Source: Caecibacter massiliensis (GTDB lineage: Bacteria > Bacillota > Negativicutes > Veillonellales > Megasphaeraceae). From it: 64,000 bases of DNA. The position numbers were made by a program, and so were the translations under genes. This document shows, one piece after another, positions 8,554-18,311 of this stretch. The stretch covers positions 62,001 to 126,000 of the forward strand of contig LT608311.1 of assembly GCA_900095875.1 (NCBI GenBank), read 5' to 3'. The notes beneath the pieces are model-generated. The model saw only the letters and a list, made by a program, of their open reading frames with translations. It made no database searches and had not been told where the DNA came from. Every line of letters begins with the position of its first letter. The stretch's first letter is position 1.

Positions 8554-10476
8554 TTAAATGTACTGGTCCTGAACCAGTGAATTATTGATATATACCTTAA
8601 CTCTCGTCCGGCCTGTACCGCTGACGCTCTTACTGATGCTATCCCCGCCAGACTGGTTCCGGTCATAGACGACACGTGATCCGTTGTCATCACTGACGAC
8701 AATCTGGACATGCTGACTGGAAGCACCGGATGGAACGCTGATATTGACCATGCCCGTATGAGTCGTTCCGGCCTGTTCCTGATTGTTGGCATTGGGATCA
8801 GCTGCCGGTGCCGCCGACGGATATTCGACAGACAAATCGACAGAATCCCCCTGCTGGGACTGACTGGTGACTTTAGCCTGGCTCTGGTCTTTCGAGCTGT
8901 CGAGATTAGAAATATTACCTACATTATAACCGGCATCCTGCAAGGCTTTGATGGCCGCATCGAGACTCATGCCAGACGTATCGGGCAGTGCCTTGGACGG
9001 TTTTGTTTCATCACTGTTCTTGCGGCAGATCACGAGGTTGATTTTCGTTCCCTTTTCTACTTTATCAGGTGATTTGGGATTCTGGCTGATGATATGGCCG
9101 TTTTCGACAGAATCACTGGATTCATACTTGACCTTGCCGATGGAAAGACCGATTTCTTTCAGAATCTTTTCTGCCTCATCCATCGTCAGCCCTTTCAGGT
9201 CCGGAATCAGGACTTCTTCTCCCTTATTGCCCTTGCTGACCGTCAGATGGATTGTCCGCTGGGCTTTGACGACAGCACCGCCTGACGGCGTCTGGCTGAT
9301 GACCTCACCAATCGGCACATCTGAACTTTCGACTTCCTTGACAGACACATCGAGATTTTTCTTCTTCAATATATTCTTGGCAATTTCTACCTGTTTCCCT
9401 GTCACATCAGGAACGGTGATATTTTCTGTACTCCAGAAATTACCGAAGGAGAAAAAGGCCCAGGCGAAAGTCGCTACAAATACAATCATCATTCCAATGA
9501 CGATAGATTTTTTGGAATGATTGCTGATAGAATCGACGAACCGGGCAAAAAAGCCTTTTCTTTTGGGTTCCTGCCGGTCCTTCATCGGCTGTATTTTCTG
9601 CGTATTGAAATTGTTTTTAATAATAGGCGGTGCGCCTTTGGCTTTATTCGTATTGACAAATCCCTGGGCCATGCGCAGTTCCGACATCATTTCCGTTACG
9701 GACTGAAACCGGTCGTCAGGATTTTTGGCCATGGCCTTCAGAATGCATCGTTCTACCAGCTGGGGAATCCGGCGGTTGTATTTACTTGGCAGCGGGATAT
9801 CATCCTGCACATGCTGCAGAGCCACACTGATTGCCGTGTCTCCTTCAAAAGGAACGACACCGGTCATCATTTCATACATGACGACGCCAAGAGAATAAAT
9901 ATCCGTCCGTTCATCGATTTTTCCACCACTGGCCTGTTCAGGTGAAAAATAATGGACCGATCCCAGAACCGAGTTATCCCCTTTGTTGGTCGCACTGGAA
10001 TTAATCGCTCTGGCAATGCCAAAATCGGCCACTTTGATTCGTCCCGTTTCTGTCACCAGGATATTGTGCGGTTTGATATCACAGTGGACAATTCCGTTCG
10101 CATGGGCATGCTCCAATGCTTCACCAATGTCGAAGGTAATCTGGATTGACGTATTGATTGGCAGATGGCCGTGCTTTTCAATATATTCTTTCAGTGTTTC
10201 ACCGCGCACGTATTCCATGACAATATAATGCGCGTTTTCGTCGTAGCCGACGTCGTATATATTTACAATATTGGGATGGGATAATTTAGCTGCCGCCTGG
10301 GCTTCCTGACGGAAGCGCACGACGAAATCATGGTCGCTGGCATATTTGCTATGCAGGACTTTGACCGCAACAATCCGGTCCAGGAGAATATCCTGTGCCT
10401 TGTACACGCTGGCCATGCCGCCGCTACCCACTTTTTCCAATATCTTATATCGATTGTCTAAGATATGACCAATCAT
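8554..10476 (-). CDS. prkC: PASTA-domain Ser/Thr protein kinase (PrkC/PknB type)
   Basis: Membrane kinase thought to sense cell-wall fragments through outer PASTA domains. The 640-residue protein has a kinase domain at about 10-270 with G-loop VGSGGMASVY, Lys39, catalytic HCDIKPHN (Asp133) and DFG at 151-153. A basic juxtamembrane stretch and one membrane segment (about 330-350) come next, then three PASTA repeats (VPDVTGKQVEIAKNIL, IPDLKGLTMDEAEKIL, LPDTSGMSLDAAIKAL). A Ser/Gly-rich C-terminal domain ends it. The usual HRD motif is HCD here, a variant also seen in related Firmicute kinases. It follows the cognate phosphatase gene by 35 bases, the standard Stp-PrkC pair. Confidence 0.95.
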   Translation of the reverse strand: MIGHILDNRYKILEKVGSGGMASVYKAQDILLDRIVAVKVLHSKYASDHDFVVRFRQEAQAAAKLSHPNIVNIYDVGYDENAHYIVMEYVRGETLKEYIEKHGHLPINTSIQITFDIGEALEHAHANGIVHCDIKPHNILVTETGRIKVADFGIARAINSSATNKGDNSVLGSVHYFSPEQASGGKIDERTDIYSLGVVMYEMMTGVVPFEGDTAISVALQHVQDDIPLPSKYNRRIPQLVERCILKAMAKNPDDRFQSVTEMMSELRMAQGFVNTNKAKGAPPIIKNNFNTQKIQPMKDRQEPKRKGFFARFVDSISNHSKKSIVIGMMIVFVATFAWAFFSFGNFWSTENITVPDVTGKQVEIAKNILKKKNLDVSVKEVESSDVPIGEVISQTPSGGAVVKAQRTIHLTVSKGNKGEEVLIPDLKGLTMDEAEKILKEIGLSIGKVKYESSDSVENGHIISQNPKSPDKVEKGTKINLVICRKNSDETKPSKALPDTSGMSLDAAIKALQDAGYNVGNISNLDSSKDQSQAKVTSQSQQGDSVDLSVEYPSAAPAADPNANNQEQAGTTHTGMVNISVPSGASSQHVQIVVSDDNGSRVVYDRNQSGGDSISKSVSGTGRTRVKVYINNSLVQDQYI

Positions 10477-10511
10477 TTCTGATTTCCACCACTTTCATAG
10501 CAGGTATCTGT

Positions 10512-11222
10512 TCATTCAACGGTTTTAAGTACAGCTGTCACATTATCTTTTGCACCGTTTTCATAAACACGGTCAAATAACGTATTAATGATTTCCCGTT
10601 CACTGAGTGCTGTATTTCCCAGTGCCTCGCATAATTCTTCCTGACTGACAAAAGAGGTTAATCCGTCGGAACAAAGGAGCAGGCGGTCCCCATGATGTAT
10701 CTGGAAAATACCGCTGTCAACTAACAAATTACGGTCAACGCCGACGGCACGGGTAAGGACATGCCGTTTCGGATGATTTTCAGCTTCTTCTTCGGTAATC
10801 TTTCCTTTTTCCAACAAGACCTGTACAATCGTATGGTCTTTGGAAATCTGCTGTAATTTATGATCATGGTACAAATAAATCCGGCTGTCGCCGACATGTG
10901 CCCAGAAAGCCCGTTCACCCGATAAGGTCACTAACGATACGGTCGTCCCCATTCCTTTCAGCGACGGATCAATCATGGTCTTGCTAAGAATGCAGGAATT
11001 AGCATATTGAACGGCTTTTTCCAATTGTACGGGAGCTGTAAATGTGTAATTTTCAAAATAATAGGCAATCGCTTTAACAGCCGTTTTACTGGCTATCTCA
11101 CCACCTACGTACCCGCCCATGCCATCGGCAACGGCCAATACATCCTGATCAGCACTGATATAGTATGAATCTTCATTCACTTTGCGCACCAGGCCTATTT
11201 TAGATTCACCATATGTTCCCAA
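10512..11222 (-). CDS. stp: PP2C-family Ser/Thr phosphatase, partner of PrkC
   Basis: Metal-dependent cytosolic phosphatase that reverses PrkC phosphorylation. The 236-residue protein has the PP2C motifs in order: VRKVNEDSYY, AVADGMGGYVGGE, FWAHVGDSRIYLY, LLCSDGLTSFV and GAKDNVTAVL, so the metal-binding aspartates are all present. No membrane segment is visible. It lies between rlmN and prkC and is transcribed with them. The name prpC is equally used for this orthologue. Confidence 0.95.
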   Translation of the reverse strand: MGTYGESKIGLVRKVNEDSYYISADQDVLAVADGMGGYVGGEIASKTAVKAIAYYFENYTFTAPVQLEKAVQYANSCILSKTMIDPSLKGMGTTVSLVTLSGERAFWAHVGDSRIYLYHDHKLQQISKDHTIVQVLLEKGKITEEEAENHPKRHVLTRAVGVDRNLLVDSGIFQIHHGDRLLLCSDGLTSFVSQEELCEALGNTALSEREIINTLFDRVYENGAKDNVTAVLKTVE

Positions 11223-11303
11223 ACTCTCACGTCCTCTCGACGGTGCGTATAGACTATGCTCCTATAATACATAGCATATCTGAAGAATACTGTCAATCGC
11301 TTC

Positions 11304-12329
11304 TTACGTATTCAGATGTTTTATGCGCAGCTGCCCGCAGGCCGCCTGGATTTTACTGCCCATTTCATGGCGCAGCGTAACTGACAAGCCATGATGCTGC
11401 AGCGTTTCTACAAAATCCCGCATGGCCTTCTGACCCGGCCGGTATAATCCTACATCATAATTATCATTGATAGGGATTGCATTAATCAATATATTTTTCC
11501 CGCCCAGGAGCTCAATCAGTTTCCGGGCACAGTTTGGATTACAATTGACGTCTTTGATCAGGATATATTCAAAAGTAACCTTCCGTCCTGTTTCCTGGAA
11601 ATAATGATCTGCTGCCTCCAGTACCTGTTTCAAGGGGTATCTTTCTGCAATAGGCATGATTTTCCGGCGAAGTTCATCCGTCGGCGCATGGAGAGATACG
11701 GCCAGAGTAATCGGCATGTCTTCGGCTGCCAGGTCGTACATACGGGGAACGATGCCCGATGTCGAAAGAGTCATATTGCGGTATCCCAGATAGAACGTAT
11801 TTTTTTCATGAATGAGGCGCATGAATTTAATGACGGCATCATAGTTGAGAAGGGGCTCACCGGTTCCCATGAGTACGATGGAATGGAGATCTGACGTTAC
11901 ATATTTCCGGAATGCCAGGAGCTGGGATATCATTTCCCCAGTCGTCAGATTCCGGACAAATCCGTTTTTGGCCGAGGCACAGAAAGCACAGTTTACGGCA
12001 CACCCCACCTGGGATGACAGACAGATGGAATTCCCATAGGGATGACGCATGAGCACGGTTTCTACTGTATGGCCATCAAAAAGGCGCAGCAGCAGTTTGA
12101 CCGTTCCATCCGGTGCTTCCAGCCGGGATACGACTTCCGGAATATAGAGCGGTGCTTTCTCCTGAAGATAGTCCCGGTCTTTTTGCGGAAGCAGGCGCAT
12201 ATCCTGCCACTTCCATATATTTTCCTTATACAGATAATGAAAAATCTGGCTGGCCCGGAACGGCTTCATGCCATTATCTTCCAAAAAATGACGCAATTCT
12301 TGTTCAGTCATGCTCAAAATATCAGTCAC
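11304..12329 (-). CDS. rlmN: Dual-specificity RNA methyltransferase RlmN, GTG start
   Basis: Radical-SAM enzyme that methylates C2 of A2503 in 23S rRNA and A37 in some tRNAs. The 341-residue protein has the cluster motif CAVNCAFCASA, the SAM motif GTGEPLLN, and a C-terminal methyl-accepting Cys in AACGQL; the other reactive Cys region is FEYILIKDVN. The GTG at 12329 has GGAAGGA 4-5 bases upstream; an in-frame ATG 18 bases later is the alternative. It overlaps the rsmB end by 8 bases. Confidence 0.96.
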   Translation of the reverse strand: MTDILSMTEQELRHFLEDNGMKPFRASQIFHYLYKENIWKWQDMRLLPQKDRDYLQEKAPLYIPEVVSRLEAPDGTVKLLLRLFDGHTVETVLMRHPYGNSICLSSQVGCAVNCAFCASAKNGFVRNLTTGEMISQLLAFRKYVTSDLHSIVLMGTGEPLLNYDAVIKFMRLIHEKNTFYLGYRNMTLSTSGIVPRMYDLAAEDMPITLAVSLHAPTDELRRKIMPIAERYPLKQVLEAADHYFQETGRKVTFEYILIKDVNCNPNCARKLIELLGGKNILINAIPINDNYDVGLYRPGQKAMRDFVETLQHHGLSVTLRHEMGSKIQAACGQLRIKHLNT

Positions 12330-13659
12330 GATGTCCTTCCTTTCTCAGACGGGCAATAAAGAATCCATCGAGTTCATCCTTCTGTGGCAGGAGCTGGATA
12401 AAAGGGCCAGGCTGGCTGAGTCCGCAGAGGTTTCCCAAATTCTCGGCCTTAAACTCCTGATGAGCCTGCAGAAACTGCTGGATGACCTGACTGTTTTCCC
12501 CATCGTTCATCGTACAGGTACTGTATACGAGAACACCACCGGGGCGGACACAGGCAGCGGCACTTTCCAGAATGCGGCTCTGAAGTACAGGCAGTTTTTG
12601 TAAATCCTCTGCCCGTTTCCGCCAGCGCAAATCCAGCTTGCGGCGCAGGACACCCAGACCGGAACAGGGAGCATCTACCAGTACCCGGTCCGCTTTTTCC
12701 CTATACTTGTCTCCAATGGTACAGGCATCCTGCAGCAATGTCCGCACATTCGTAAGATGCAGTGCGCGTGCATTGCTTTCGATGAGTTTCAGCTTATGTT
12801 CGTAAATATCGCAGCCATAGACGGTCGTATCGGGGCCGGCAAGAGCTGCTATATGGGTCGTCTTGCCACCGGGCGCCGCACAGACATCAAAAATGACTTC
12901 ATGGGGCTGCGGATCCAGTGCGTGGGCGACGAGCTGGGACGGCTCGTCCTGTATCAAAGCCAGTCCATCGTGGATTTCCTGCAAAGACTGTATGCCCGGA
13001 TTATCCTTGAGATAAATGCCTTCCGGTGAAAACGAAGCCGCCACGGCCTGCAATCCCCGCTTCGAAAGCTGCTGCAGCAGTTCATCACGGCTGATACGCT
13101 GTGTATTCGTCCGCAGACACAGGTCAGGAATGGAATCGAAGTACTGACAAATACGTACCGTGTCATCTGTACCATAATCATGAATCCATTTCTTTACCAG
13201 CCATACGGGCTGATGATAGGTCAGAGACAGATGAAGCGGTGCATTTTCAGAAAGATCCGGAATCTGGAATTCTAAGCGGCGGCGTATGCTGTTCCGTAAC
13301 AGGGCATTGACAAAGCCGGCCATGCCGCGGTTGCCAAAGCGCCGTGCCATCTTGACGGCTTCGTTGCAGGCCGCCGATTCGGGAATCTTTGACATACGGA
13401 AAATCTGATACAACCCCATGCGCAGGATAACCAGGCAAACCGGGTCGAGCTTATTGATCGTACGGGAACTCAGTTTTCCAATGATCCAGTCCAGATAATT
13501 CAGACAGCGGACGGTCCCATAGACCAGTTCCGTATAAAAGCGGCGGTCCCTGTCATTCATATCTCCTTTCTGAATCGTGCGGGAGACGACGATATTACTA
13601 TATCCGTCATCTTTGCATATAGTGAGTAAACTGTGAAAAGCTGTTTCGCGTACGTTCAT
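12322..13659 (-). CDS. rsmB: 16S rRNA (cytosine-967-C5)-methyltransferase
   Basis: SAM-dependent methyltransferase of the NOL1/NOP2/Sun family. The 445-residue protein has an N-terminal NusB-like RNA-binding domain (about 1-140) and a Rossmann methyltransferase domain with FDVCAAPGGKTTHIA. The two active-site cysteines lie in VDAPCSGLGVLRR and VYSTCTMNDGEN. The start is supported by CAGGAGAG four bases before the ATG. This start lies 53 bases inside the end of the DUF116 gene, a longer overlap than usual but with both frames clearly coding. Confidence 0.96.
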   Translation of the reverse strand: MNVRETAFHSLLTICKDDGYSNIVVSRTIQKGDMNDRDRRFYTELVYGTVRCLNYLDWIIGKLSSRTINKLDPVCLVILRMGLYQIFRMSKIPESAACNEAVKMARRFGNRGMAGFVNALLRNSIRRRLEFQIPDLSENAPLHLSLTYHQPVWLVKKWIHDYGTDDTVRICQYFDSIPDLCLRTNTQRISRDELLQQLSKRGLQAVAASFSPEGIYLKDNPGIQSLQEIHDGLALIQDEPSQLVAHALDPQPHEVIFDVCAAPGGKTTHIAALAGPDTTVYGCDIYEHKLKLIESNARALHLTNVRTLLQDACTIGDKYREKADRVLVDAPCSGLGVLRRKLDLRWRKRAEDLQKLPVLQSRILESAAACVRPGGVLVYSTCTMNDGENSQVIQQFLQAHQEFKAENLGNLCGLSQPGPFIQLLPQKDELDGFFIARLRKEGHRD

Positions 13660-14413
13660 AATTCTCTCCTGTCAGTCGTTCTAAAAACCGGCACAATGCC
13701 GATACATCTACATGGGTATTAAAACATGGTCCATAAGGCCTTTCATTTAAGAGGCCTAAAACAGGTAAGGGAAGGACATCTTCCATACCGCTGATGAGGT
13801 CCCGTTCGCAGGCAATAGCCACGATGGCCTTTGGGCGCAGTGCACAGACGAGCTGTCTGGCCTGCGTACCGCCTGAGGCAACGGCCAGATGGGCGCCAGA
13901 TCTGCGGGAAAGGTCAAGCAGACTCCCAATCGTACAATGGCCGCATTGCCGGCAATTATCTACACGGCGCGTTATTTTGTGGGGACATTGATCCCATTGC
14001 AGACAATGAGGCGCCAGAACCAATATACGTTCTGCCGGGATATGCAGATTTTGTTTCAACACAAGTCCGTTCAGAAACTGTATATACGAGCGAGCCAGAA
14101 CATGTTTCCGCTGTTTCGTCCCGGCCAGATGGCGCATCATGGGATACAGAAATCTAATATATTGCATGACGGTCCGCCGAACCGGTGCCGGCTGTTTCCA
14201 CGACGTAAAGACCAGAAGCAGAAGCAGCGGGAACGGCAGTAAAAATCCCCATACGAGGAGTCCAAAGACGAGATTTACTGCTATGGCCGGCAAATAATAA
14301 GCCAGTCCAGGTCTCATCACCGTCCATAGCAGCCATAAACAGAGGGCTGTCGCGACGGCTGCCAATGCGGCATAGACTAGAAAAAAAGTCGTCCCCTTGT
14401 CCATATAACGCAT
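13607..14413 (-). CDS. DUF116 family membrane protein
   Basis: A 268-residue protein of the DUF116 family, often found beside fmt and rsmB in Firmicutes; its function is not established. Residues about 5-75 hold two membrane segments. The rest is a cytosolic domain with many cysteines: APHCLQW, CPHKI, a CRQCGHCTIGSLLDL cluster, and later ACERD and YGPCF. The spacing would suit a metal or Fe-S site, which is an inference. Two in-frame ATGs (14413 and 14404) share one AAGGAG, so the exact start is uncertain. It sits 6 bases after fmt and overlaps rsmB by 53 bases. Confidence 0.88.
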   Translation of the reverse strand: MRYMDKGTTFFLVYAALAAVATALCLWLLWTVMRPGLAYYLPAIAVNLVFGLLVWGFLLPFPLLLLLVFTSWKQPAPVRRTVMQYIRFLYPMMRHLAGTKQRKHVLARSYIQFLNGLVLKQNLHIPAERILVLAPHCLQWDQCPHKITRRVDNCRQCGHCTIGSLLDLSRRSGAHLAVASGGTQARQLVCALRPKAIVAIACERDLISGMEDVLPLPVLGLLNERPYGPCFNTHVDVSALCRFLERLTGENYERTRNSFSQFTHYMQR

Positions 14414-14419
14414 CTCTCC

Positions 14420-15352
14420 TTACAACATGGTGCCAGCAGTCAGATGGCAGCCTTGCAGGAACTGGGCCGTCGCCATCCGTTTACGGCTTTCCGGCTGCAC
14501 TTCCCGTATGCACAGGGCATCGCGTCCGGTCTGCACGGTAATAGATGTCTTTGTGACCTCAATGATCGTGCCCGGTTCCGCTTCCGTCCCCGGTACGACG
14601 TCGGCTGCCCATATTTTCAGGCGGTGTCCTTCGTGAAGGACATAGGCGCCAGGATGGGGATCCAGCGTCCGTATGAGCCGTTCAATGACGACGGCCGGCT
14701 GGGAAAAATCAATCTGAGTCATTTCTTTCGTAATCTTGGCGGTATAGGTCGCCTTAGATTCGTCCTGGCTCTGTGCCGCCGCTTCATAGGCGGGCAGGTC
14801 TTTTAGTACCGGAATCAGCGTTTCCGCACCGATAACAGACAGTTTATCAAACAGAGTACCGGTCGTTTCCTTGGCATCGAGGACTATTTCTGATTTTTTC
14901 AGCACCTTCCCCGTATCCATGCCTTCATCGAGCATCATGATCGTAACGCCGCTGGTCCGGACGCCATCTTTAATAGCATACTGGATAGGCGCTGCCCCTC
15001 TATATGCCGGCAGCAGAGAACCATGCACGTTCAGACAGCCATACCGGGGAATGTCGAGAATCGCCTTGGGAAGGATTTTGCCATACGCAATGACGACGAT
15101 GACATCGGGCTGAAAATCTGCCAGCGCCGCAATGACATCGGGATCCTTCAGGGACTGCGGCTGAAACACGGGAATCCCCAGTTTTTCAGCGCATTCTTTG
15201 ACAGGCGAAGACGATACTTTCTTACCACGTCCCCGCTGCTTGTCCGGCTGTGTGTAGACAGCCTGGATGGTAAACCCGGCAGCGTGAATCGCTTTCAGCG
15301 ACGGGACGGAAAAATCGGGTGTACCCATAAAAACAATACGTAATGATTCCAT
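14420..15352 (-). CDS. fmt: Methionyl-tRNA formyltransferase
   Basis: Formylates initiator Met-tRNA with 10-formyltetrahydrofolate. The 310-residue protein has the N-terminal IVFMGTPDFSVPSL, the catalytic region LNVHGSLLPAYRGAAPIQYAI (Asn-His) and GVTIMMLDEGMDTG with the catalytic Asp. A C-terminal OB-like tRNA-binding domain follows (about 205-310). Its ATG overlaps the stop of def. The def-fmt pair adds and later removes the formyl group of new proteins. Confidence 0.97.
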   Translation of the reverse strand: MESLRIVFMGTPDFSVPSLKAIHAAGFTIQAVYTQPDKQRGRGKKVSSSPVKECAEKLGIPVFQPQSLKDPDVIAALADFQPDVIVVIAYGKILPKAILDIPRYGCLNVHGSLLPAYRGAAPIQYAIKDGVRTSGVTIMMLDEGMDTGKVLKKSEIVLDAKETTGTLFDKLSVIGAETLIPVLKDLPAYEAAAQSQDESKATYTAKITKEMTQIDFSQPAVVIERLIRTLDPHPGAYVLHEGHRLKIWAADVVPGTEAEPGTIIEVTKTSITVQTGRDALCIREVQPESRKRMATAQFLQGCHLTAGTML

Positions 15353-15813
15353 TATTCTTCTACTTTCCGCAAATTCGTTGCTTTTTCAATAAACAGTGTT
15401 CCTACGAGATGATCCATTTCATGCTGGAAAATCCGGGCCAGGAATCCTTCCGGTTCATACACGATGACTTTGCCATGGCGATTCAGGGCCCTCACCTTGA
15501 TGCGCTGGCTACGCTTTACATCGCCATAATACCCGGGAACGCTGAGGCAGCCTTCGGGGCCATCCTGCAATTCTTCTGATGCTTCCAGTAATTCCGGGTT
15601 GATGAGTTCGATGAGGCCGTTCCCGTCGTCGAGAACAATCATCTGCAAAGACTTGCCAATCTGTGGAGTCGCCAGCCCTACGCCTTCTGCTTCATACATG
15701 GTTTCCGCCATGTCATTGAGTAACCGTTTTGTATTTTTAGTAATAGTCTTGACCGGAGATGCCGTTTCTTTTAAAATCGGAGCACCCGCTTTGACAATTT
15801 TTAATAGTGCCAT
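15352..15813 (-). CDS. def: Peptide deformylase
   Basis: Fe/Zn metalloenzyme that removes the N-formyl group from nascent proteins. From ATG 15813 it is 153 residues, MALLKIVKAGAPIL. The three family motifs are intact: GVGLATPQIG, EGCLSVP with the metal Cys, and QHEMDHLVG with two metal His and the catalytic Glu. GAGGTGG precedes this ATG. A longer frame back to 15867 would add a hydrophobic stretch foreign to the family, so I reject it. It follows priA with a gap of 97 bases. Confidence 0.97.
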   Translation of the reverse strand: MALLKIVKAGAPILKETASPVKTITKNTKRLLNDMAETMYEAEGVGLATPQIGKSLQMIVLDDGNGLIELINPELLEASEELQDGPEGCLSVPGYYGDVKRSQRIKVRALNRHGKVIVYEPEGFLARIFQHEMDHLVGTLFIEKATNLRKVEE

Positions 15814-15910
15814 AATACCCACCTCAATAGATAATAAAAATGCAAGTATGTTGCTGATAAAAAACATTCGTATTCATTATAACAGTTTTCTTTTGAAAGG
15901 AACAGGCTTT

Positions 15911-18271
15911 TCAGCCCATGCTGTCTACATCGAGAATGACTCCGGGACGCCAGAATTCCCGCTGCGCGCGGATAAAGTCTTTGACGGCCGTCAGATCCGG
16001 GCCTTTCAATAAAATAACAATGCGGTATTTATTCCGTACTTTCTTGATTATATCGACGAAGGGCCCGATGACGGCCGTATCACTGCCGCTTTCCGTATGC
16101 CAGTTCTGTAGCAAAAGAGCCAGCGTATTGCCTGTATCCCATAGGGCCTTTTCATTTTCATCAGTAATGACGATTTTCAATATCTGATGAAATGGCGGAT
16201 ACAACAGTTCCTTCCGGTATTGTATTTCCTGTGCATAAAAGGCTGCATAATCCTGCCGCTCTGCACATTGGATAACGTAATGTTCCGGTGCATAGGTCTG
16301 CATGACGACCCGTCCGGGAATCGTACCGCGCCCGGCACGGCCAGCAGCCTGGGTCAGCAGCTGGAATGTCCGTTCCCCAGCCCAGTAAGCCGGCAGGTTG
16401 AGCAGGCTGTCCGCAGCCAGTATCCCCACGGCGCTGACATCGGCAAAGTCATGCCCCTTGGCGACCATCTGGGTCCCCAGTAAAATATCGTATTCATGAC
16501 GGCGGAATGCCTCGATGATGTGATCACCACTGTTTTTGCGTGTCGTCGTATCCTGATCCAGGCGGACGATCCGGGCATGGGGAAATTGTTCACGAAGCTG
16601 TTCTTCTACTTTTTCCGTCCCCGTCCCAAAAAATTTGATATATTTGCTGCCACATTCCGGACACCGCAGAGGAACCGGCTTTTCCGCATCACAATAATGG
16701 CATCGCAGCTGATCTTGTTGTTTGTGATACACCATAGCGACATCACAGGTGTCACATTTGACAACATAGCCGCATTTACGGCACATGACGAAAGTAGAAA
16801 AGCCACGGCGGTTCAACAAGATGATCGCCTGCTGTTTCTGCTGTAGTGTTTCCTGCAAAAGATCTGTCATGGCATCTGATAGCACATGGCGGTTTCCACG
16901 GGCCAATTCTTCCCGCATATCGACGACCTGTACAGACGGCAGAGGCCGGTTAAGCACACGCTGCGTTAATTCCAGAAGGACGTACTGACCAGTCTGTGTC
17001 CGGTAATAATCGGCAATAGACGGCGTCGCGCTGCCTAAGAGGACAGGACAGCCGTAATAGGAAGCCCGTCTGCGTGCCACTTCTACGGCATGATAACGGG
17101 GAGCCTCTTCCTGTTTGTAAGAGCTGTCGTGCTCTTCATCGACGATGACCAGTCCCAGAGAACGGACTGCCGTAAAGACAGCCGAACGGGCGCCGATACA
17201 GATATGACTTTCCCCATTTGCCATACGCAGCCAGTTATTCCGCCGCTCTCCCTTGGACAGCTGACTGTGCATAACGACGACATCATTGCCGAAGCGGCGG
17301 ATGAAACGGCGTACAATCTGTCCGGTCAGGGCGATTTCCGGAACGAGGACGAGAACCTGTCCTCCTTTTTGCAGCACGTCTTCGGTCAGCTGCATGTACA
17401 CTTCCGTCTTACCACTGCCTGTAACGCCGTGAAGGACATAGGTGCGGCCGCCTGCATCATTCCGTACGGCATCAACGGCCCGCTGCTGTTCTTCTGTGAG
17501 CCTGAAAGGAACATCTCCTTCGAGTGGATGCGTCAGGTCCACCGTATGGCTCAGCTTTTCTTCCATCGTAGCACAACCGCTCTGACACAGATGCAGCAGA
17601 ACGTCCCGCGAATAGCCCTTCCCGATCCAGTACGAGAAAGGGGCAGACCGGATTTGTTTCAGCTGCGCCAGCAAAGCGGCCTGACGGGGACGCCGCTTCA
17701 GGATACCCGTCGTATCATCGGACTGGAAAACCAGCCATTTTTCCATTTTATCGGCAATCTGATTCTGGAGATAATCCTCCTGGTCCAGCTGATGCTGTCT
17801 GACCATCTCCTCGACGCAATCGGCGGAAAATTGACGGCACACCTGCTTTTTTTCCGCCTTTCCGCGTGCGTCCACATAGGCCGCTACGGCTCTTTCTTCT
17901 TCTGTTACAGGGAGCACAGGACCAGTTTTAAGGTATACGCGCCGGATAATTCCCTTTTTTTCTATCATGAAAAGCCGCAGCGCATCAGCCAGTCCACATA
18001 AGTAATACTGGCTGATCCATACGGCCGTCTGAATCATTTCTTCCTGGAACCCGGCCTGCGATGACAACAGGGCCAGGATGGGTTTCAGCTGATACTGCCG
18101 GTCACTGTCCCGTTCTTCCCGTACAGCCAGCACGATTCCCTCTTCCCGCCGTGGGCCGAACGGGACGAGGACACGGGAACCGATACGTACGGAAAGACCA
18201 TCGGGAATCGTATAGGAAAAAGTCTGTTGTACTTGTTTGGCCGTTATATTGATAATAATATCGGCTACCAT
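15911..18271 (-). CDS. priA: Primosomal replication restart helicase PriA
   Basis: 3'-5' DNA helicase that reloads the replisome at stalled forks. The 786-residue protein has an N-terminal DNA-binding domain, Walker A GVTGSGKTEVYMQ, DEEHDSSYKQEE for Walker B, and a zinc-binding domain with eight cysteines (CRKCGYVVKCDTC, then CHYC, CPEC). Helicase C-terminal motifs follow (LLGTQMVAKGHDF, QAAGRAGRG). ATG 18271 is chosen for its AAAGGAG and because MVADIIINITAKQVQ fits the family; the open frame runs to 18346 without such support. It follows hemW by 40 bases. Confidence 0.96.
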   Translation of the reverse strand: MVADIIINITAKQVQQTFSYTIPDGLSVRIGSRVLVPFGPRREEGIVLAVREERDSDRQYQLKPILALLSSQAGFQEEMIQTAVWISQYYLCGLADALRLFMIEKKGIIRRVYLKTGPVLPVTEEERAVAAYVDARGKAEKKQVCRQFSADCVEEMVRQHQLDQEDYLQNQIADKMEKWLVFQSDDTTGILKRRPRQAALLAQLKQIRSAPFSYWIGKGYSRDVLLHLCQSGCATMEEKLSHTVDLTHPLEGDVPFRLTEEQQRAVDAVRNDAGGRTYVLHGVTGSGKTEVYMQLTEDVLQKGGQVLVLVPEIALTGQIVRRFIRRFGNDVVVMHSQLSKGERRNNWLRMANGESHICIGARSAVFTAVRSLGLVIVDEEHDSSYKQEEAPRYHAVEVARRRASYYGCPVLLGSATPSIADYYRTQTGQYVLLELTQRVLNRPLPSVQVVDMREELARGNRHVLSDAMTDLLQETLQQKQQAIILLNRRGFSTFVMCRKCGYVVKCDTCDVAMVYHKQQDQLRCHYCDAEKPVPLRCPECGSKYIKFFGTGTEKVEEQLREQFPHARIVRLDQDTTTRKNSGDHIIEAFRRHEYDILLGTQMVAKGHDFADVSAVGILAADSLLNLPAYWAGERTFQLLTQAAGRAGRGTIPGRVVMQTYAPEHYVIQCAERQDYAAFYAQEIQYRKELLYPPFHQILKIVITDENEKALWDTGNTLALLLQNWHTESGSDTAVIGPFVDIIKKVRNKYRIVILLKGPDLTAVKDFIRAQREFWRPGVILDVDSMG

Positions 18272-18311
18272 ATGGGTACACTCCTTTCCATATCTGCCCA
18301 TCTTTCCAGAA

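Noticed and set aside
17090-18001. 303-codon plus-strand open frame
   Set aside because: Antisense to priA, with no ribosome site and no recognisable motif.
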